Shown: positions 23,447 to 36,285, counted from the first letter of the stretch. The stretch: DNA of 64,000 nt from Salvia splendens (GCF_004379255.2 NC_056049.1:5890001-5954000), one strand, 5' to 3'. Notes: generated from the sequence alone by a model not told the origin. Made by a program: numbers and translations.

Positions 23447-25168
23447 TTTATCATGCTGTAACTCTCATAATAATTATCTTGTTATAGTGTCGCTTTCTAA
23501 TTAGTTTAGCACTCATCAATAACTTATTTAATTTAGTGTTAGATAATTATTTAAACATATGTAGCATGACAAGTAGGTTAATAATGTACCACAAAGTAGT
23601 TTTCACCCTTTCATGTCCCACCTTGTTACGTCTTGGTTGTAGGTCCCAAATTTATTCTTGTACTCTAAAAATTCTTTTTCTTGTTTAACTTTTTAGAAAA
23701 TCGCCAATTTGATGACCCAACAAAGATATTCAAATAATATTGTACCACCAAGAAGTAGGGAGATTTTGGTGTTTATAATTTGGTTAAATATGGTGGTGAG
23801 ATTGGATAACTCAAGCGTTTATTATGCTAAATTGGAGTATAAATGTTAAACACATATCTTGTCAACTTAAATTCGATATTTCACAGTTTGATTTTGCATC
23901 ATGAATTACTAGTATGGTAATTTTATGAAGTTTTATTAGATTGTGTGTAATGAATGCATTGTTTCATGTGTATTGAGTTGCTAAAAAAGTTGGTTTTAGA
24001 AAACAAGAGAAGATAAAAAAAGCACCTCAACATTTTTGTTTAAGATATGTTATTTATAGTTTTTAATAGAAAAATATTATGTTTGTGTATCTGATTTGTA
24101 AATAACAAAACAAGAATCAAAATCAATATAAGGTGAAAAAATCTTTTGCCATAGTATTAACATATCAATTCATTTAGTAACGCTTGGATTCAATAGTTCT
24201 AAGAGATCACTATAGGTATAAAAAAAAGTTTTGTAAAATGATATTTTTAAAATAAAATCAATTTATTTATTGTTTTTTTAAAAAAATAGTACTTCGCACT
24301 TAGACATAATATGACAATTCACCAAATAAATTAAACTTTATAGGAGAAATAATATTCTCCAAGAATTATACTTACAACTTACACTGTGAAAATCTAAGAC
24401 GATTTAATATTATTAAACGAATATTACATGAATTCGAAACATTATGCATACGAAATCCAATCGCTGCATTTCGCGCCTAGATGTATTATAGTGATGACAT
24501 TAATGTTGTAAAAACAAAAGTAGCATTAATGTGTTATGATATGATGTCAGAATATATACTACATATTTCATGTATAGCACATGGCCATACAATTTCACTC
24601 AAAATTCTTCTATTTAGATGAAAAATAAAGAGACATTTATTTAAGAGTTGAAAGTATTAATTGGAGTAGTTCAGTCAAAGACAAGGATGTTTATTGTTTT
24701 CCCTTGGGCACAAGGGCACACACCACATTTCCAACTCATTTTATTTGTTTATACATACACTTACCTTTTTAGATGAATTTTATTTGCTTACTAGAATTTG
24801 GCACTATAATGCAGATGGACCCCACTCTCTTGGTAATTGAAAGCAACTGCACAACACTCCATAGAGTCAGAGAGTCGGTCCAATCTTCAAGAAGGTCCCC
24901 ATTTTCTCATTTTTCGATTTAAAACACCACCAATAAACATACCTATAATTTATAGTACTACTAATATTTTCCTTATACAGCATCAAGAAAAGTGCCCCCT
25001 CATTGCAGCTGTACACATACTTCGAAATCAATAACAAACACATTCAAAGTTAGACTAAACAGTAAACACCCCCAAGAAAACTCATAAGAAATCAATAGCA
25101 AATGAAAAACTAAGGCACCAAAACTAGCTAAAGCTGCTATCCCAATGCAAGGAGGCTTGGGGTCACCT
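23447..25168. other. Intergenic DNA and 3' flank of the receptor kinase gene
   Basis: AT-rich with no recognisable gene or element. The stretch 25000-25168 is the likely 3' UTR of the kinase gene on the minus strand. Confidence 0.5.
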
Positions 25169-28100
25169 TCAGATGCTGAGAAGGTCCGGCGGCGGGGGTG
25201 GCGACTGAGGCGGACGGGCGGTGGGGGAGTCCAACGCCGACAGTGGTGGCGGGGGCGAATCCCCGGCTTTAGAGGGTGGTGGCTTGGGCAGCTCCGTGAG
25301 TATCTGGACGACCTCGCGCATGGTGGGGCGCTCGACGGCCTGCTCTTCGACGCAGAGCATTGCGACGTAGAACACATGCATCACCTCGTGGAGGGGCACA
25401 GTAGGCAGCCTCGGGTCGAGAATCTTGAGCACACCTTCCTTGTTTCCATCAGTCATCTTCCTCACCCATTGCACGATGTCCACACCATCCCCAAACTCGC
25501 CCACTGGCTTCCTCCCGGTCACGAGCTCCAGCAGCACTACCCCGAAGCTGTACACGTCGCTCTTCTCGTCCACCTTCAGCGTGTAGGCATATTCTGGAAT
25601 CCAACAACAATCATTCAAAAAGTGCAACAAACTCACAAACCAATGTCGTTTTAGTCACACAGAATTTCTGCCATGTTCGTATAAATATCATGATTGTGCA
25701 ACTGCGCCTAATTTCGATGGTGGTTGACCATCAATGGCGTGATAGAGACTGATCCTGACACTACTGGAGACCAAACATGTTACTTAAATCCACATAATTC
25801 AAACTTAAATACTTTTTAGGATCTTATCAAGAGTGTTCATTTTCAATATAATTGACAAATTTAACATATTCACGAAAACTTCAAATAATTAGATAATGAT
25901 AACTCATAATTTGCATACCAGGAGCAATGTATCCGTAAGAACCAGCAATGGCTGACATGCATTCCGAAGTCCCCGAGTCCTGCAAGAACTTGGCGAGCCC
26001 GAAATCAGCCACATGAGCTTCAAAGTTGGAGTCGAGGAGGATATTGTTCGATTTAACATCACGATGCACAATCAGTGGCGAGCAATCATGATGAAGGTAG
26101 CAAAGCCCCTTGGCAGACTCCACAGCTATCTTATACCGTGTATCCCAATGGAGATGGCCGCCTTTCTTGCCGTGAATCATCTCCCCCAGGCTTCCATTAG
26201 GCATGTATTCATAGACCAAAAGATTTGTTTCATGATTGGAACAGAACCCCAGCAACCTCACAATGTGCCTATGCCTGATCCTCCCAAGAGTCTGTATCTC
26301 AGCATTGAAGCCATGATCGTTGGAAGAGCCACGGCTCATTGCAGGCAACCTCTTCACAGCAACTAGCTCGCCACTCGGCGTCACTCCTTTGTAAACAATG
26401 CCGGCACCTCCTTTACCGATGATATTGTCCTCTTTAAGACTATCCAAGACATCATCGCAAGTGAAATCCAGGCGCTGGAAGGCTGTGAGCTTCCACGCAC
26501 GAGCCTCACTCGCCTTCTTCAACGACCTGGCCTTAACGATTGCAGCCACAGCAAATACAATCGAGCAAACCAGCAATCCGATTACGAGCAATAGCTTCAT
26601 GGAAGGAGAGAGAGCCTCCTTTTCATGAGGCTTTGCAACCCCACTGGCAATGCCCTCTTTGCAAGGCCCCAAATAGGGGCCGCAGAGATTAGGGTTCCCC
26701 ACAAATGAAGTGTAATTGAAATAGCTAAATTGACCAGTGCCAGGAACCAAACCAGACAAGTTGTTATATGAGAAATCTACAGAGGTTAAACTCTGCATAC
26801 TGGATATGGATGAGGGAATGCTACCAACCAAATTATTCTTTGATAAATTCAAGTAGTTCAAAATCTTCATACCAGTAATCTCAACAGGAATTTCCCCGGC
26901 GAGCTGATTCCGGCTAAGATCCACGAATGTCAGAAGCTTGCAATGGCTGATCTCCGGCGCAATGGGGCCGCTGAACTCGTTGTGGCTGAAATCCATCTTT
27001 GACAGCTGCTGCAACTTCCCTATCTCGGCCGGAATCCTGCCGGAGAATTTGTTGCCGTCGAGCAAAAGCTTCTGAACACCAACAAAACTCCCGATGCTCG
27101 GCGGCAAATCGCCAGCGAGATGATTGTTGGAGAGGCTGATTTGGCCTAAACCGGCAGACAATCCATCAGTATCCGGAAAAGCTCCAGAAAGAAGGTTATC
27201 TTGAAGCTCAACCTGAGTTAGTTTAGGCAAACTCAGTAACCCTTTCGGAATCGAGCCGTTGAGGTAGTTTTCACCCATCCGAATCCGAGTCAGCGACTCG
27301 CACTCACCCAGTGACTCGGGAATCGGTCCGAAGAGGAAGTTACCGAGAGTAATTAGGGTGTGGAGATGATGGCCATTGCAGAGATTTGGGGGAAGAGTTC
27401 CGGTCAATTTGTTGGAACTGACGTCTACCTCTTGTAGCCTTCCATTGTTCCCCAAAATCTGCGGGATTACACCGGTGAAATTATTCTCCCAAAGCTGCAA
27501 AACCTGCAACTCCGGCAACTCGCCGATGAAATCCGGTATCGAGCCGGTGAGCTTGTTCCTAAAAAGATTTAGAAGAGTTATGTTTTTCAGCTGCTGAAAC
27601 GACAGTGGTATTTCGCCGGTGAACATATTGTTTGACAGATCCATAGATTTCAGGCTTTTCAAGTAGCCAAGCTCCGGCGTCAGGCTACCGGAAAGCCCGT
27701 TCACTTGGAGGAAAAGCGTGTCGAGATTCTGCAGCTTCCCGATCTCCGCCGGAATCTCGCCGGTAAGCCCGCAGCTAGCAGCGTCAAACCGCACCAATTG
27801 CGACAAATTCCCAATCTCCTTCGGAAGTCCACCGGAAAATGCATTGAAATAGCCAATGTAAAGCTCCTTCAGCTGCGTCAGGTTTCCGATCTCCGGCGGA
27901 ATCGCTCCGGTGAGCTCGTTTCCGGAAACAGCGAGGTACTCGAGATGCTGAAACGTGCCGAGCTCCGGCGGCATTCCCCCGGAGAAGAAATTCCCTCCGA
28001 GATGCAAATGGCGGAGATTAGCGAGCAGGTGCGCCTGCTTGGGGAACTCGCCGGTGATGTTGTTGTTGTAAAGGTCGAGGACCTCGAGATTCCGGAGGCG

Positions 28101-28514
28101 GTAGAGCTGCGGTGGAAAAGTGAGATTGAAGATGTTGTTGGAGAGGTTTAGGTAGCGGAGGTTGGTAATGTCGGAAATCGAGGGGGGAACGGGGCCGGAG
28201 ATGGAATTGGCGCCGGCGGAGAAGTTCTGGAGGAAGCGGAGGTGGCCTATGTCGGAGGAGAGAGTGCCGGTGAGGCTGAGGTCGGAGATGTCGACGGCGA
28301 TGACGTGGCGGCCGGAGCGGTCACAGGTGACCCCCTTCCATGAGCAAATGTTGGTGTTGTTAGGGCTCCATGATTCCAAGGCGGATTGAGGGTCGTCGGT
28401 GATGGCGGCTTTGATTGATAGCAAGGCGGTGTGCTCCGTCATACGCGCGGCGGAGCCGCGGCGGAGACAGAGGTGTAGAACGAAAAGGAAAAGGAAAAGG
28501 AGGAGGAAACGCAT
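25169..28514 (-). CDS. BAM1: LRR receptor-like kinase of the BAM/CLV1 group (BAM1-like)
   Basis: Plasma-membrane receptor kinase; family members bind CLE peptides and act in meristem and vascular signalling. Two exons: 28514-25919 and 25593-25169, intron 25918-25594 (GT-AG), 1006 aa, matching the usual length of about 1000. Signal peptide at residues 1-23; LRR N-cap; about twenty LRRs from roughly 70 to 600 (NLSGxIPxxIG type); transmembrane segment near 638-658 ([20 protein letters not shown]). Kinase domain: glycine loop [11 protein letters not shown] near 698, [13 protein letters not shown] near 814, DFGLAKFL near 834, GSYGYIAP then EYAYTLKV across the splice junction. It is an RD kinase with all key residues. 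The Pro-rich tail ends [10 protein letters not shown]. Reading through the intron gives a false stop. A Harbinger element begins 148 bp upstream of the ATG. The BAM1 rather than BAM3 assignment rests on the juxtamembrane segment [20 protein letters not shown]. Confidence 0.95.
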
Positions 28515-28662
28515 TTTGTGCAGAGGGTGTAATATTTGCGTGACTGTATTTGTTTATGTAAATTTTGATTTTGATTTTGATTTAGAAGAAGAAGATAGGT
28601 GGGTGGGGATCCTCTGCTGAGCTGGGGGTGGTGACGGGGGGCGTGAGTAAGTGTGACTATAA

Positions 28663-30582
28663 GTGCATCTCCAGTGGGCGGATGTCCCACTTGGACATTC
28701 ACTGGGACATCCCGAAAACACCTCCCGCCACGTCACTAGAACTTCTCATCCCACTGCCACGTTACTAGGACATCCCCTTCACAATCCGTCATTCCCATCG
28801 CCCTTCCCACTAGGACTTCCCGCAATAAAAAAAATCACAAATTCACAAATAAAATAATTTACGTTTACGGAAATAAAATTTAAACACGAATACGAACGGG
28901 AAAAATTAATAACTTCATTTAAAAAAAACATACATGATTTGAAAAAAAAATTACATAGTAATAAAACAAAAAAAGTACTAACATTAACGTCATCCCTTCC
29001 GCGTCCAAACCTCTTCGATAATATCGTTCTGAAGTCGAACATGGGCATCTGCTTGCCGCATGTGGCAAATGCACGCATCCGCTCGACCTCTCCATGAGGT
29101 ACCCCCATATTCACATTCGCGGTGGCCAAGCCGTGACTTGGACCTGCACCCGTATCATCTTCATTGGTCCACTGAGTCAGTTCCGCACCTTCATTTTCGA
29201 CAATCATGTTGTGCATTATGATACATGCGTACATGACATCGCCGATGTTGGGAATATACCACTGTCGTGCAGGACCCTTGACTACCGCCCATCGACTCTT
29301 GAGCACACCAAATGTCCGCTCCACATCCTTGCGCGCTGCTTCCTAACGGCTGGCAAAGTATGACTTCTTTTGTCCGAGCGGATGCTTGATTGTCTTCACA
29401 AAGACGGGCCAGTTTGGGTATATCCCATCCTCCAAATAGTATCTCATATTGTGCTGGTTGCCGTTGGCGACGAAACTGATGGCGGGACCAACGCCCGCGC
29501 ACTGAGCATTGAACAGGGGCGACGACTGGAGAACGCTGATGTCGTTGTTCGACCCGGCGACTCCAAAATAAGCATGCCATATCCACAGCCGGTAGTCAGC
29601 TACAGCTTCTAGGATCACCGTGGGATGCTTGGCTTTGAAGCCAGTAGTGTACATCCCCTTCCAGGCGGCGGGGCAGTTCTTCCACTCTCAATGCATACAA
29701 TCTATGCTGCCCAACATCCCAGGGAACCCGTGGACCGACCCATGCATATCTACCAGACTCTGGCAGTCTTCGGGGCTCGGACTACGAAGATACCGCTCAC
29801 CGAATATCGCTCTCACGCCCGCGCAAAAATTCTGCAGACACTCGACGGCTGTCGACTCGCCAATGTGGAGGTACTCGTCGAACATGTCGGCCGCGCCTCC
29901 GTACGCCAGTTGTCTGATTGCGACAGTGCACTTCTGCAAGGGCGTGAGTCCGGGTTTGCCAGCTGCATCCTCCCTGATCCTAAAATACAGGTATCTTCTC
30001 TCTAAAGCACCCACGATGTGCAGAAACAGCGGATGATGCATCCTAAAGCGTCGCCGGAATAAGGCTTCCCCAAAACGCGGTTGCGGAGCGAAGTAGTCTG
30101 CATACAACCGAATATGTGCAGCAATGTGGTCACGGGGTACTGTAGTTCGACGATGGATCGGCCGAGGTACCGCAGCCTGCTGCCGCCGCTGCGCCCTCTG
30201 CTGTAGCAGCCTATCTATCGCACCTTCCACAGCGACCTCCAATTCATTCTCGCTATCATTGTCACTAGACATTCTAGATATACTTGAAATTAGAGATGTA
30301 GAGAGAGAAACTTGTTAACACAAGTGGTGCGAATGAAATAAAATTCAACGAGCCGTATATATAGAGTTTAAAAAAAATTAAAAAAAAATTGAAAATCGGA
30401 CGTCCGGGTCGGACGTCCGACCCACGCCACAATGGCGGACGTCCGCCGGCCCGTCGCACCGACGTCCGAGGACACCCGACGTCCTCACGGGACGTCCGTA
30501 TCCGACCTCCCCTGCCACAATGGCGGACGTCCCGGTCGTCCGTTTCGCACGTCCGACCAGACATCCGCCATTGGAGATGCTC
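28663..30582 (-). mobile_element. PIF/Harbinger element with decayed transposase, 'GGACGTCC-word' lineage
   Basis: TAA duplications at 28660-28662 and 30583-30585. Ends GTGCATCTCCAGTGGGCGGA and, inverted, GAGCATCTCCAATGGCGGA. The right arm (30395-30570) holds many GGACGTCC palindromes; the left arm holds GGACATCCC and GGACTTCCC variants. The transposase is on the minus strand. The element lies just upstream of the receptor kinase gene, in the same orientation. Confidence 0.93.
28990..30272 (-). pseudogene. PIF/Harbinger transposase (DDE_Tnp_4 type), decayed
   Basis: Reads from ATG 30272 (MSSDNDSENE) through a predicted helical N-terminus, LTPLQKCTVAIRQLA, FDEYLHIGEST, GFPGMLGSIDCMH (first catalytic Asp), GSNNDISVL (second Asp) and KDVERTFGVLKSRW (catalytic Glu). 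Lesions: TGA at 29690-29688 where relatives have Trp; TAG at 29345-29343 where relatives have Gln; and a one-base loss near 29068 relative to the copy at 8811-9419. The expected end is the TGA at 28992-28990. Compared with the intact relative at 48924-50180, no large segment is missing. It would have cut and pasted elements bearing its own ends. Confidence 0.9.
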
Positions 30583-30743
30583 TAACCATATTCATACATT
30601 TCTTTATTACTTTTTCTCTTTTTTTCCTTTTTCTCTTTTTGGTATATCTTGGGTGTGTTTTGGGAACTGGACTACGCGAATCTTCAAATAGAATAATTCA
30701 ACCAAATTTTTTTATAACCTGCACGGGATTCACATAATTAAAA

Positions 30744-31541
30744 CAGTAATGCTATGCGGCCACAATGTGGCTCGCCACACGGTGGCAGTTTTGTAAATAG
30801 TTGAAACAAATAATATTATAAAATAATAGTTCTAGATAGTGCTTAAGTATTTTGACATAATCACCCTTATTCTTCCAATTTGAGAGAATACTCATTTAAT
30901 TACAAATTTAAATTTGAAAACAATCTCTTTCTATACTAATTACAACTCCATTTCCCAAAAATAATTATTATTGGATCCTTAAAAGGGATGACATCAAAAC
31001 ATGACAATATACTAGTCATATGAAATTTGTAAAATAATACAATAACTTTAAACAATTAAACGTGATATAGTAATTATTAATATTTATTAATGTATTTACT
31101 ATTGTCGTTGACTTTATTATAATAACATTATTTTTTAAATTATCATCCATTTCAAATGTTAAACTTTGTATTATACTTTATATCACTAAATTTATATTAA
31201 CTTATCATATACTATTAGTATTACGGAGTACTCCTATTATTTAATTATTGGTGCAAAATGTGACACACACTTTAGACCTATACAATTAAAAGAATTTAAA
31301 TATTTAATTATAATATTATATTATACTACATTTACCTAATATTGTTAATTTTTATTATAAATAAAAATATGAGAACATAAGAGTAATAAGTATAAAGTGT
31401 TATCGAAAGTTGAGGAAAATATAGATGGAGAATTAAGGAAGGGGTACATTAGTCTTGAAAAAATTGTACTTTCCAAGTGCATTAAATTTGGTTGAAAAAT
31501 GTAATTATGGTCGGCCATAATATGGCCATTTAGCATCACTC
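30744..31541. mobile_element. Mutator-like MITE
   Basis: Perfect 9-bp target duplication TAATTAAAA at 30735-30743 and 31542-31550. Ends CAGTAATGCTATGCGGCCA and, inverted, GAGTGATGCTAAATGGCCA. The interior is AT-rich with no coding capacity. Confidence 0.82.
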
Positions 31542-31550
31542 TAATTAAAA

Positions 31551-32935
31551 ATGCTACTAATTCATCAACATGACAGAAGTAAGAAATGCACCCAGTTTTA
31601 TGTAGGAGTTGTTGGATATCGGGATCATATTGATGAACAAGGGATTGTGTGTGCAACTCGAGATAGGCTATCGCCTGTGGTCGATGAACTTACACGATCT
31701 CAGTGCTCATGTCTTTTTACCTCATCTCTGGGAGTCTTTCACAATCGTGTCAAAAGCTTGTTCCAAGTCCTTTTACACACAATCGTTGTTTCATTGCAAG
31801 ACGAGCTCTATTGGGCTAAGTTGGACATGAAATAGTCTTGACTAATGTCTACAATTTTAAAAATTATTTAACTCTCAAAAATATAAAACATAGTATGAGC
31901 TTTCATTTTCAAATTAAATTATGAATTTTTATATTACTATCTGCTGTAGATATTAAATACAGTAGTATATGTGTGTACTTTATGACATTATAACTGCATA
32001 ATTGTATGTGTAGTAAATTTAATTTTATTAAATGTTGGTTACTTGCACTAATCAATTGTTAAATAGAGTTGCAATCATTAATAAATAACTCAATTATAAC
32101 CTGCTAATTATAAAACTTATACTCCTTAATAAACTATAATAAAAGTTAGCTATATTTTATCTCGAATAACAAAATTCTACAATCACTCAAACAAGAATTA
32201 TTTAGAAAAATATTTTATTACTAGTACTAATTACTTATTAAATAGCTGGGATTATTTTATTATGGTAAAAGACATAATAACATATATACAATCATGATCT
32301 TATTAATGGTAATAATGCACAATTTTATTTTTTACTACGAATACATGTTACTAGGTAGTACTATGTTTTTAGGTACTCAATGTGTTATTACTTATTACCT
32401 CCTGTGTGACTTGGAGAACATTTTAATCCATTTATATATAAAAATGGCAGAGATATCTAAAATTTGAAAAGTGCAAAACTTAAGGAATTCCAATATATAT
32501 TTTTTTGGAACTACAAATGTGCAAGCATCAAATTATAGGTTGTGCATCTAGCCTGAAATGTGTATCTCATTGATTCTCTACTATAATGTTGTTCATTAAT
32601 CTAAAATAATATATCCGCCCTTAGATAAGTTATTCATATTCCTTATTGGATGTTGCTATTTAAGTGATACATTTATCGTGCCATTTAACTACTTTAATCT
32701 TTCTTAATAAAGTATGTTCTATCATACTTGAATCTCTATTCTTTTTTTTCCAGAAATGCGTGAATTAAGCTGACACTGTAAAATTTTCTAGTATTCAATT
32801 ATCGCATTGCCAAAATTCGAAAATTGAAAAGTTGAAAGTGATTTGAGACAACATTTCTAAAAGGAAAAGTTGGTCGGTAGGTTGTTTTTAACGAGCTTAG
32901 CAAAAAGAAAAGTGAAGGAGGATGGGATTCCAAAA
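31551..32935. other. Gene-free stretch; short unrecognised open frames at 31551-31835
   Basis: Two overlapping plus-strand frames at 31551-31835 (94 codons) and 31609-31830 stand out as GC-richer than their surroundings, but neither peptide shows a motif I know. They may be a scrap of a gene or transposon. From 31850 to 32935 the DNA is AT-rich and I see nothing in it. Confidence 0.35.
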
Positions 32936-33519
32936 TGAGGTCATCCAGGTCCATGTCTCTTAACCGTCTCTTCCGGCTCAACTGCACTTTTTACACCATC
33001 TTTTAACTAAGAGACAGCATATGGATCCCTCCATCTCTTAATCATCTCATCCCTTAACTATTCATTCAATTTCATTTTTTATTTTTATTTCTAACAAATT
33101 CAATTAATATTTCATTGAAATATTAAATTAATACTAATAATTCATAAAATCATTAAAAATCACGAAAAATACATAATTGAAATCCTAATATTACAATTTA
33201 TTGAAATCCGCATAATCATGGAAAGTGATGCGGTGATCGTCTAACGGTTGCCAAATTTTACTCAAATGTGATCCATTAGTTCCTCCTGGAGTTGGGCGTG
33301 GGCCATAGAATCACGTGTCCTTGCCCGAACACATAGCTGCTCTTAAAATTTTTTGTATTTTTGTATTTTTTTCAGAAAATAGATTTTTTTTTAATTTTTT
33401 TTTTATTGCGTTAGCATGACGACGCCTACTAGCGGTCATGCGAGTGGACGTCAAGCCGCGCGGCAGAGCTCGCCACGTGGCGGGCTGTCTCACCAACGGC
33501 CAACCCCCCTCCTTCCGAG
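32936..33519 (-). mobile_element. Worn PIF/Harbinger fragment related to the 48468 element
   Basis: The left part has GTCTCTTAA words and an ATTCATTCAATTTCATTTT segment shared with 9636-10552. Around 33255-33315 it matches, inverted, the transposase C-terminus and its coding end. At 33421-33452 it has a decayed copy of the conserved 32-bp hairpin. The left end GGTCATCCAGGTCCATG is a weak terminal repeat; the right end is unclear. A 13-base direct repeat GATGGGATTCCAA lies outside both ends (32921-32933 and 33538-33550). Confidence 0.6.
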
Positions 33520-33676
33520 CTAAGCAATGAATTCTCTGATGGGATTCCAACATTATTTTTCTTTTGAAAATGAATTCTATTTTTTTTATTTGACTATATA
33601 GTACTCCTATTCAGTAGTAGTATCTGAATTATTCCGATATATGCTTAAAATGCACATTGTAAAACAATGATTGAAC

Positions 33677-34619
33677 CAATGTTTTAAAAACCGGACCGAA
33701 CCGGCCGGTTCGATTGGTTCGACCGCGAACCGGTATGTGGTCCGATCCGATTAGCCCTATAAAACCAGTGACATGTTTAACCCCCATGAACCGCCGAAAC
33801 CGGCCGGCCGGACCGGGAACCGGTTCAAATGCTTTTCAATTTTTTTTAAATTTCGGCCTTGATAGGAATCGAACTCAAGACCTCCCGGTGGACTTACTAA
33901 CAATTCTACCACTACACCACAATGACTTCTTTATAATAACATGAACATAAGTTATTTTTATATGTTAAACAGGAAATATTTTATCTATATAAACTAATAA
34001 TTCGTGTTTAATAGCAAAGTAATTAGTAATACTAATTATAATATTTAATTATCATCCACTTTATTTATGTATCGCTTACTACTGCTAGTTTTATTATTAT
34101 TTGTATAATACGTATATATGTATATTATGAATATGTGATTAATTATACTTAAAGTTTACTACTATTTGATTATATACTATGAGTATTTACTAAATGTATG
34201 TTTTTAATTTATATTTATTCATATATCTTTGTGTATAATATTATTTTGCCACATTACTTTTTGAAAATAATATTATGAAATTATTTATTTTTATACATAA
34301 AAATTAAATTTTTTATTTACAATAACTTACTACTAGTATAATTTATATATTTAATCATATTTATTGATCAAAAATTAATAAAATTCAATCATTCACTAAA
34401 CTTTTATAGGTGGAGGTGTAATGTTTTTGGGATATACTATTAATATATTATATATTCTATCATTCACTTAGTTAAAAATATTTGGTATATTATATAATTA
34501 TATATATACACATTTATAACAGTATAACGGTTCGACCAGTGATTAAACCGGTTGGACCGGTTGAACCATGAACCAGTGGCTTTGCTGGTTCACTCACCGG
34601 TTCGGTTTTTAAAACATTG
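33677..34619. mobile_element. Non-autonomous hAT element, 'AACCGG' ends
   Basis: Perfect 8-bp target duplication GATTGAAC at 33669-33676 and 34620-34627. Ends CAATGTTTTAAAAACCG and, inverted, the same. Subterminal AACCGG and GGTTCGA words recur on both sides. The middle is AT-rich apart from a tRNA-like segment near the left. No transposase. Confidence 0.9.
33855..33927 (-). ncRNA. tRNA-like relic inside the hAT element
   Basis: On the minus strand GTGGTGTAGTGGTAG (A-box-like, as in tRNA-Gly D arms, near 33921-33907) and GAGTTCGATTCCT (B-box-like, near 33876-33863) are correctly spaced. The T stem has only about three of five pairs and the acceptor stem does not close, so a working tRNA is unlikely. 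Confidence 0.45.
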
Positions 34620-34627
34620 GATTGAAC

Positions 34628-36282
34628 CTTAAACATAACATCTCTATGATTATACTAGAAGGTTTTCGCCATTTAGATGTCCTTGAAGAAACATTCATGT
34701 AACTAACCAAGTACTACTATTTAAAATCTTACTAGTATTTTATTTTTCTACAATTATTTATCCAAAAGACATCTCTAATAGAATACTAAAACTCAAAATA
34801 TAGTGAAGAAGTAGCTTCAATGATACTGTAAAACACACCTCATTTTGTATTTGTGACCAGTCAATACTTATATTTGAGTTTACGTATAACAAAATCAAAC
34901 TACTTTTTGGACTTAGATCTGAGAATCTAGAAAAGTGGAAAAGGGAAAAGGGAAAAGAGGAGGATGAACAAGAAGAAAGTAACTTATCTGCAAAAATGGT
35001 TGAACCGCGAGCGAGGAAGAAGAACAGAGAAAGTCGCCAATAAATATTGAATTTATTTTTTAGAGTTATAAATATTATTAAGTGGATTAAAATGAGTTTG
35101 TTTCGGTTGGGCTTCCATTAAATTAATTTTACTTAAATTATTGATAAAGTGTTATGAGGTTAATTGAAAGTAGTATACATATGATTGACGAAGTATAAAA
35201 AATAAGTAAATGAACAAATAATATTCTTTTTAGTTTGAATTTGATATAAAAGATTGGAGATGCTAAATATCCACAACTCAATTCTTTAAATCATTTATCC
35301 ACTACATTATTCAATAGGTTTCACGACACTTTTTTAACTTATTCCTTATTTGAAAAACAATACCAACATCATTCATTTCCTTAGTTATTCATGACTCACA
35401 TTTTTTCTTGTATTTCATCTCTTGTTCAATTTATTTATCATACATTCTAATTGGCACGTTGCCGTTGCTAAGTTGCCCTGCTAATTTTGAAAACAAATAC
35501 TACTAGTAATTTGGTTTACAGATTTGTGAATACATCGAGATTTTTTTAACAAAAAACTGGGAATGAAATTAAAAACTATAATTAAATTAGTATTGGATGC
35601 GATCAATAATGTAGGTGTTACATTAAGGTTCAACTTTTGATCTGGAGATGGCCCAATTGTAAAGATAATGGCAATGATGAATGAAGAGGGTAAAAATCGT
35701 TATTTTACAGCGGTGATTTCGTTTATAAGCAAAGGAGTTGACTGCCAATTATTAGTGTGAGGTCCCCTTAATCTGCTTTAAAAATGATTATGCTCATCTT
35801 ACTTGGGCATCAAATCTAATCACATACTAATTACTTTCTAGCAACATCTCTTTTATCTATCATTAGTGCCACATTTAGTGGGCCCAAAACACATTGATTA
35901 TTACTGTAACTAATTGACAGTGGAGATTTCCTAATAAACTCTTCTGCCACCCAAGTTTGTAAACTGCAATCTCATTTATATTTGTACTATCTGACCATAT
36001 TCCACATAATTAAATTTTGGTAGGGGCTCTTCTAAGAAACTATGACCAAAATGTGGGCTATTCAATTGTGAAATCAAGATATAAGTAACACCCCACAAGA
36101 TTTACTCATTCCTTCAAAACTACTCCCTAATTTGATACTGGTTCAAGTGAATAACGACAAAAAAGGACCACGAGATTATATTAGCTAAATATGCAGCAGA
36201 AAATTCCAAATCAAAATGCTACATAATGTGTATATTAATAGAGATATGATAGAGAATTAAGTAGCGTGTCAGTGATGAGTCC
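34628..36282. other. Gene-free AT-rich intergenic DNA
   Basis: No open frame of interest, no terminal repeats and no recognisable element. Confidence 0.5.
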
Positions 36283-36285
36283 TAA

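Noticed and set aside
25145..25654. 169-codon plus-strand frame over the kinase 3' exon
   Set aside because: Antisense shadow of the receptor kinase C-terminus and its Pro-rich tail.
27705..28151. 148-codon plus-strand frame over the LRR region
   Set aside because: Antisense shadow created by periodic LRR codons.
31345..31656. 103-codon minus-strand frame
   Set aside because: It crosses the MULE terminus and its target duplication and shows no motif.
33855..33927. Functional tRNA-Gly gene on the minus strand
   Set aside because: Boxes are present but acceptor and T stems do not pair; kept only as a tRNA-like relic.
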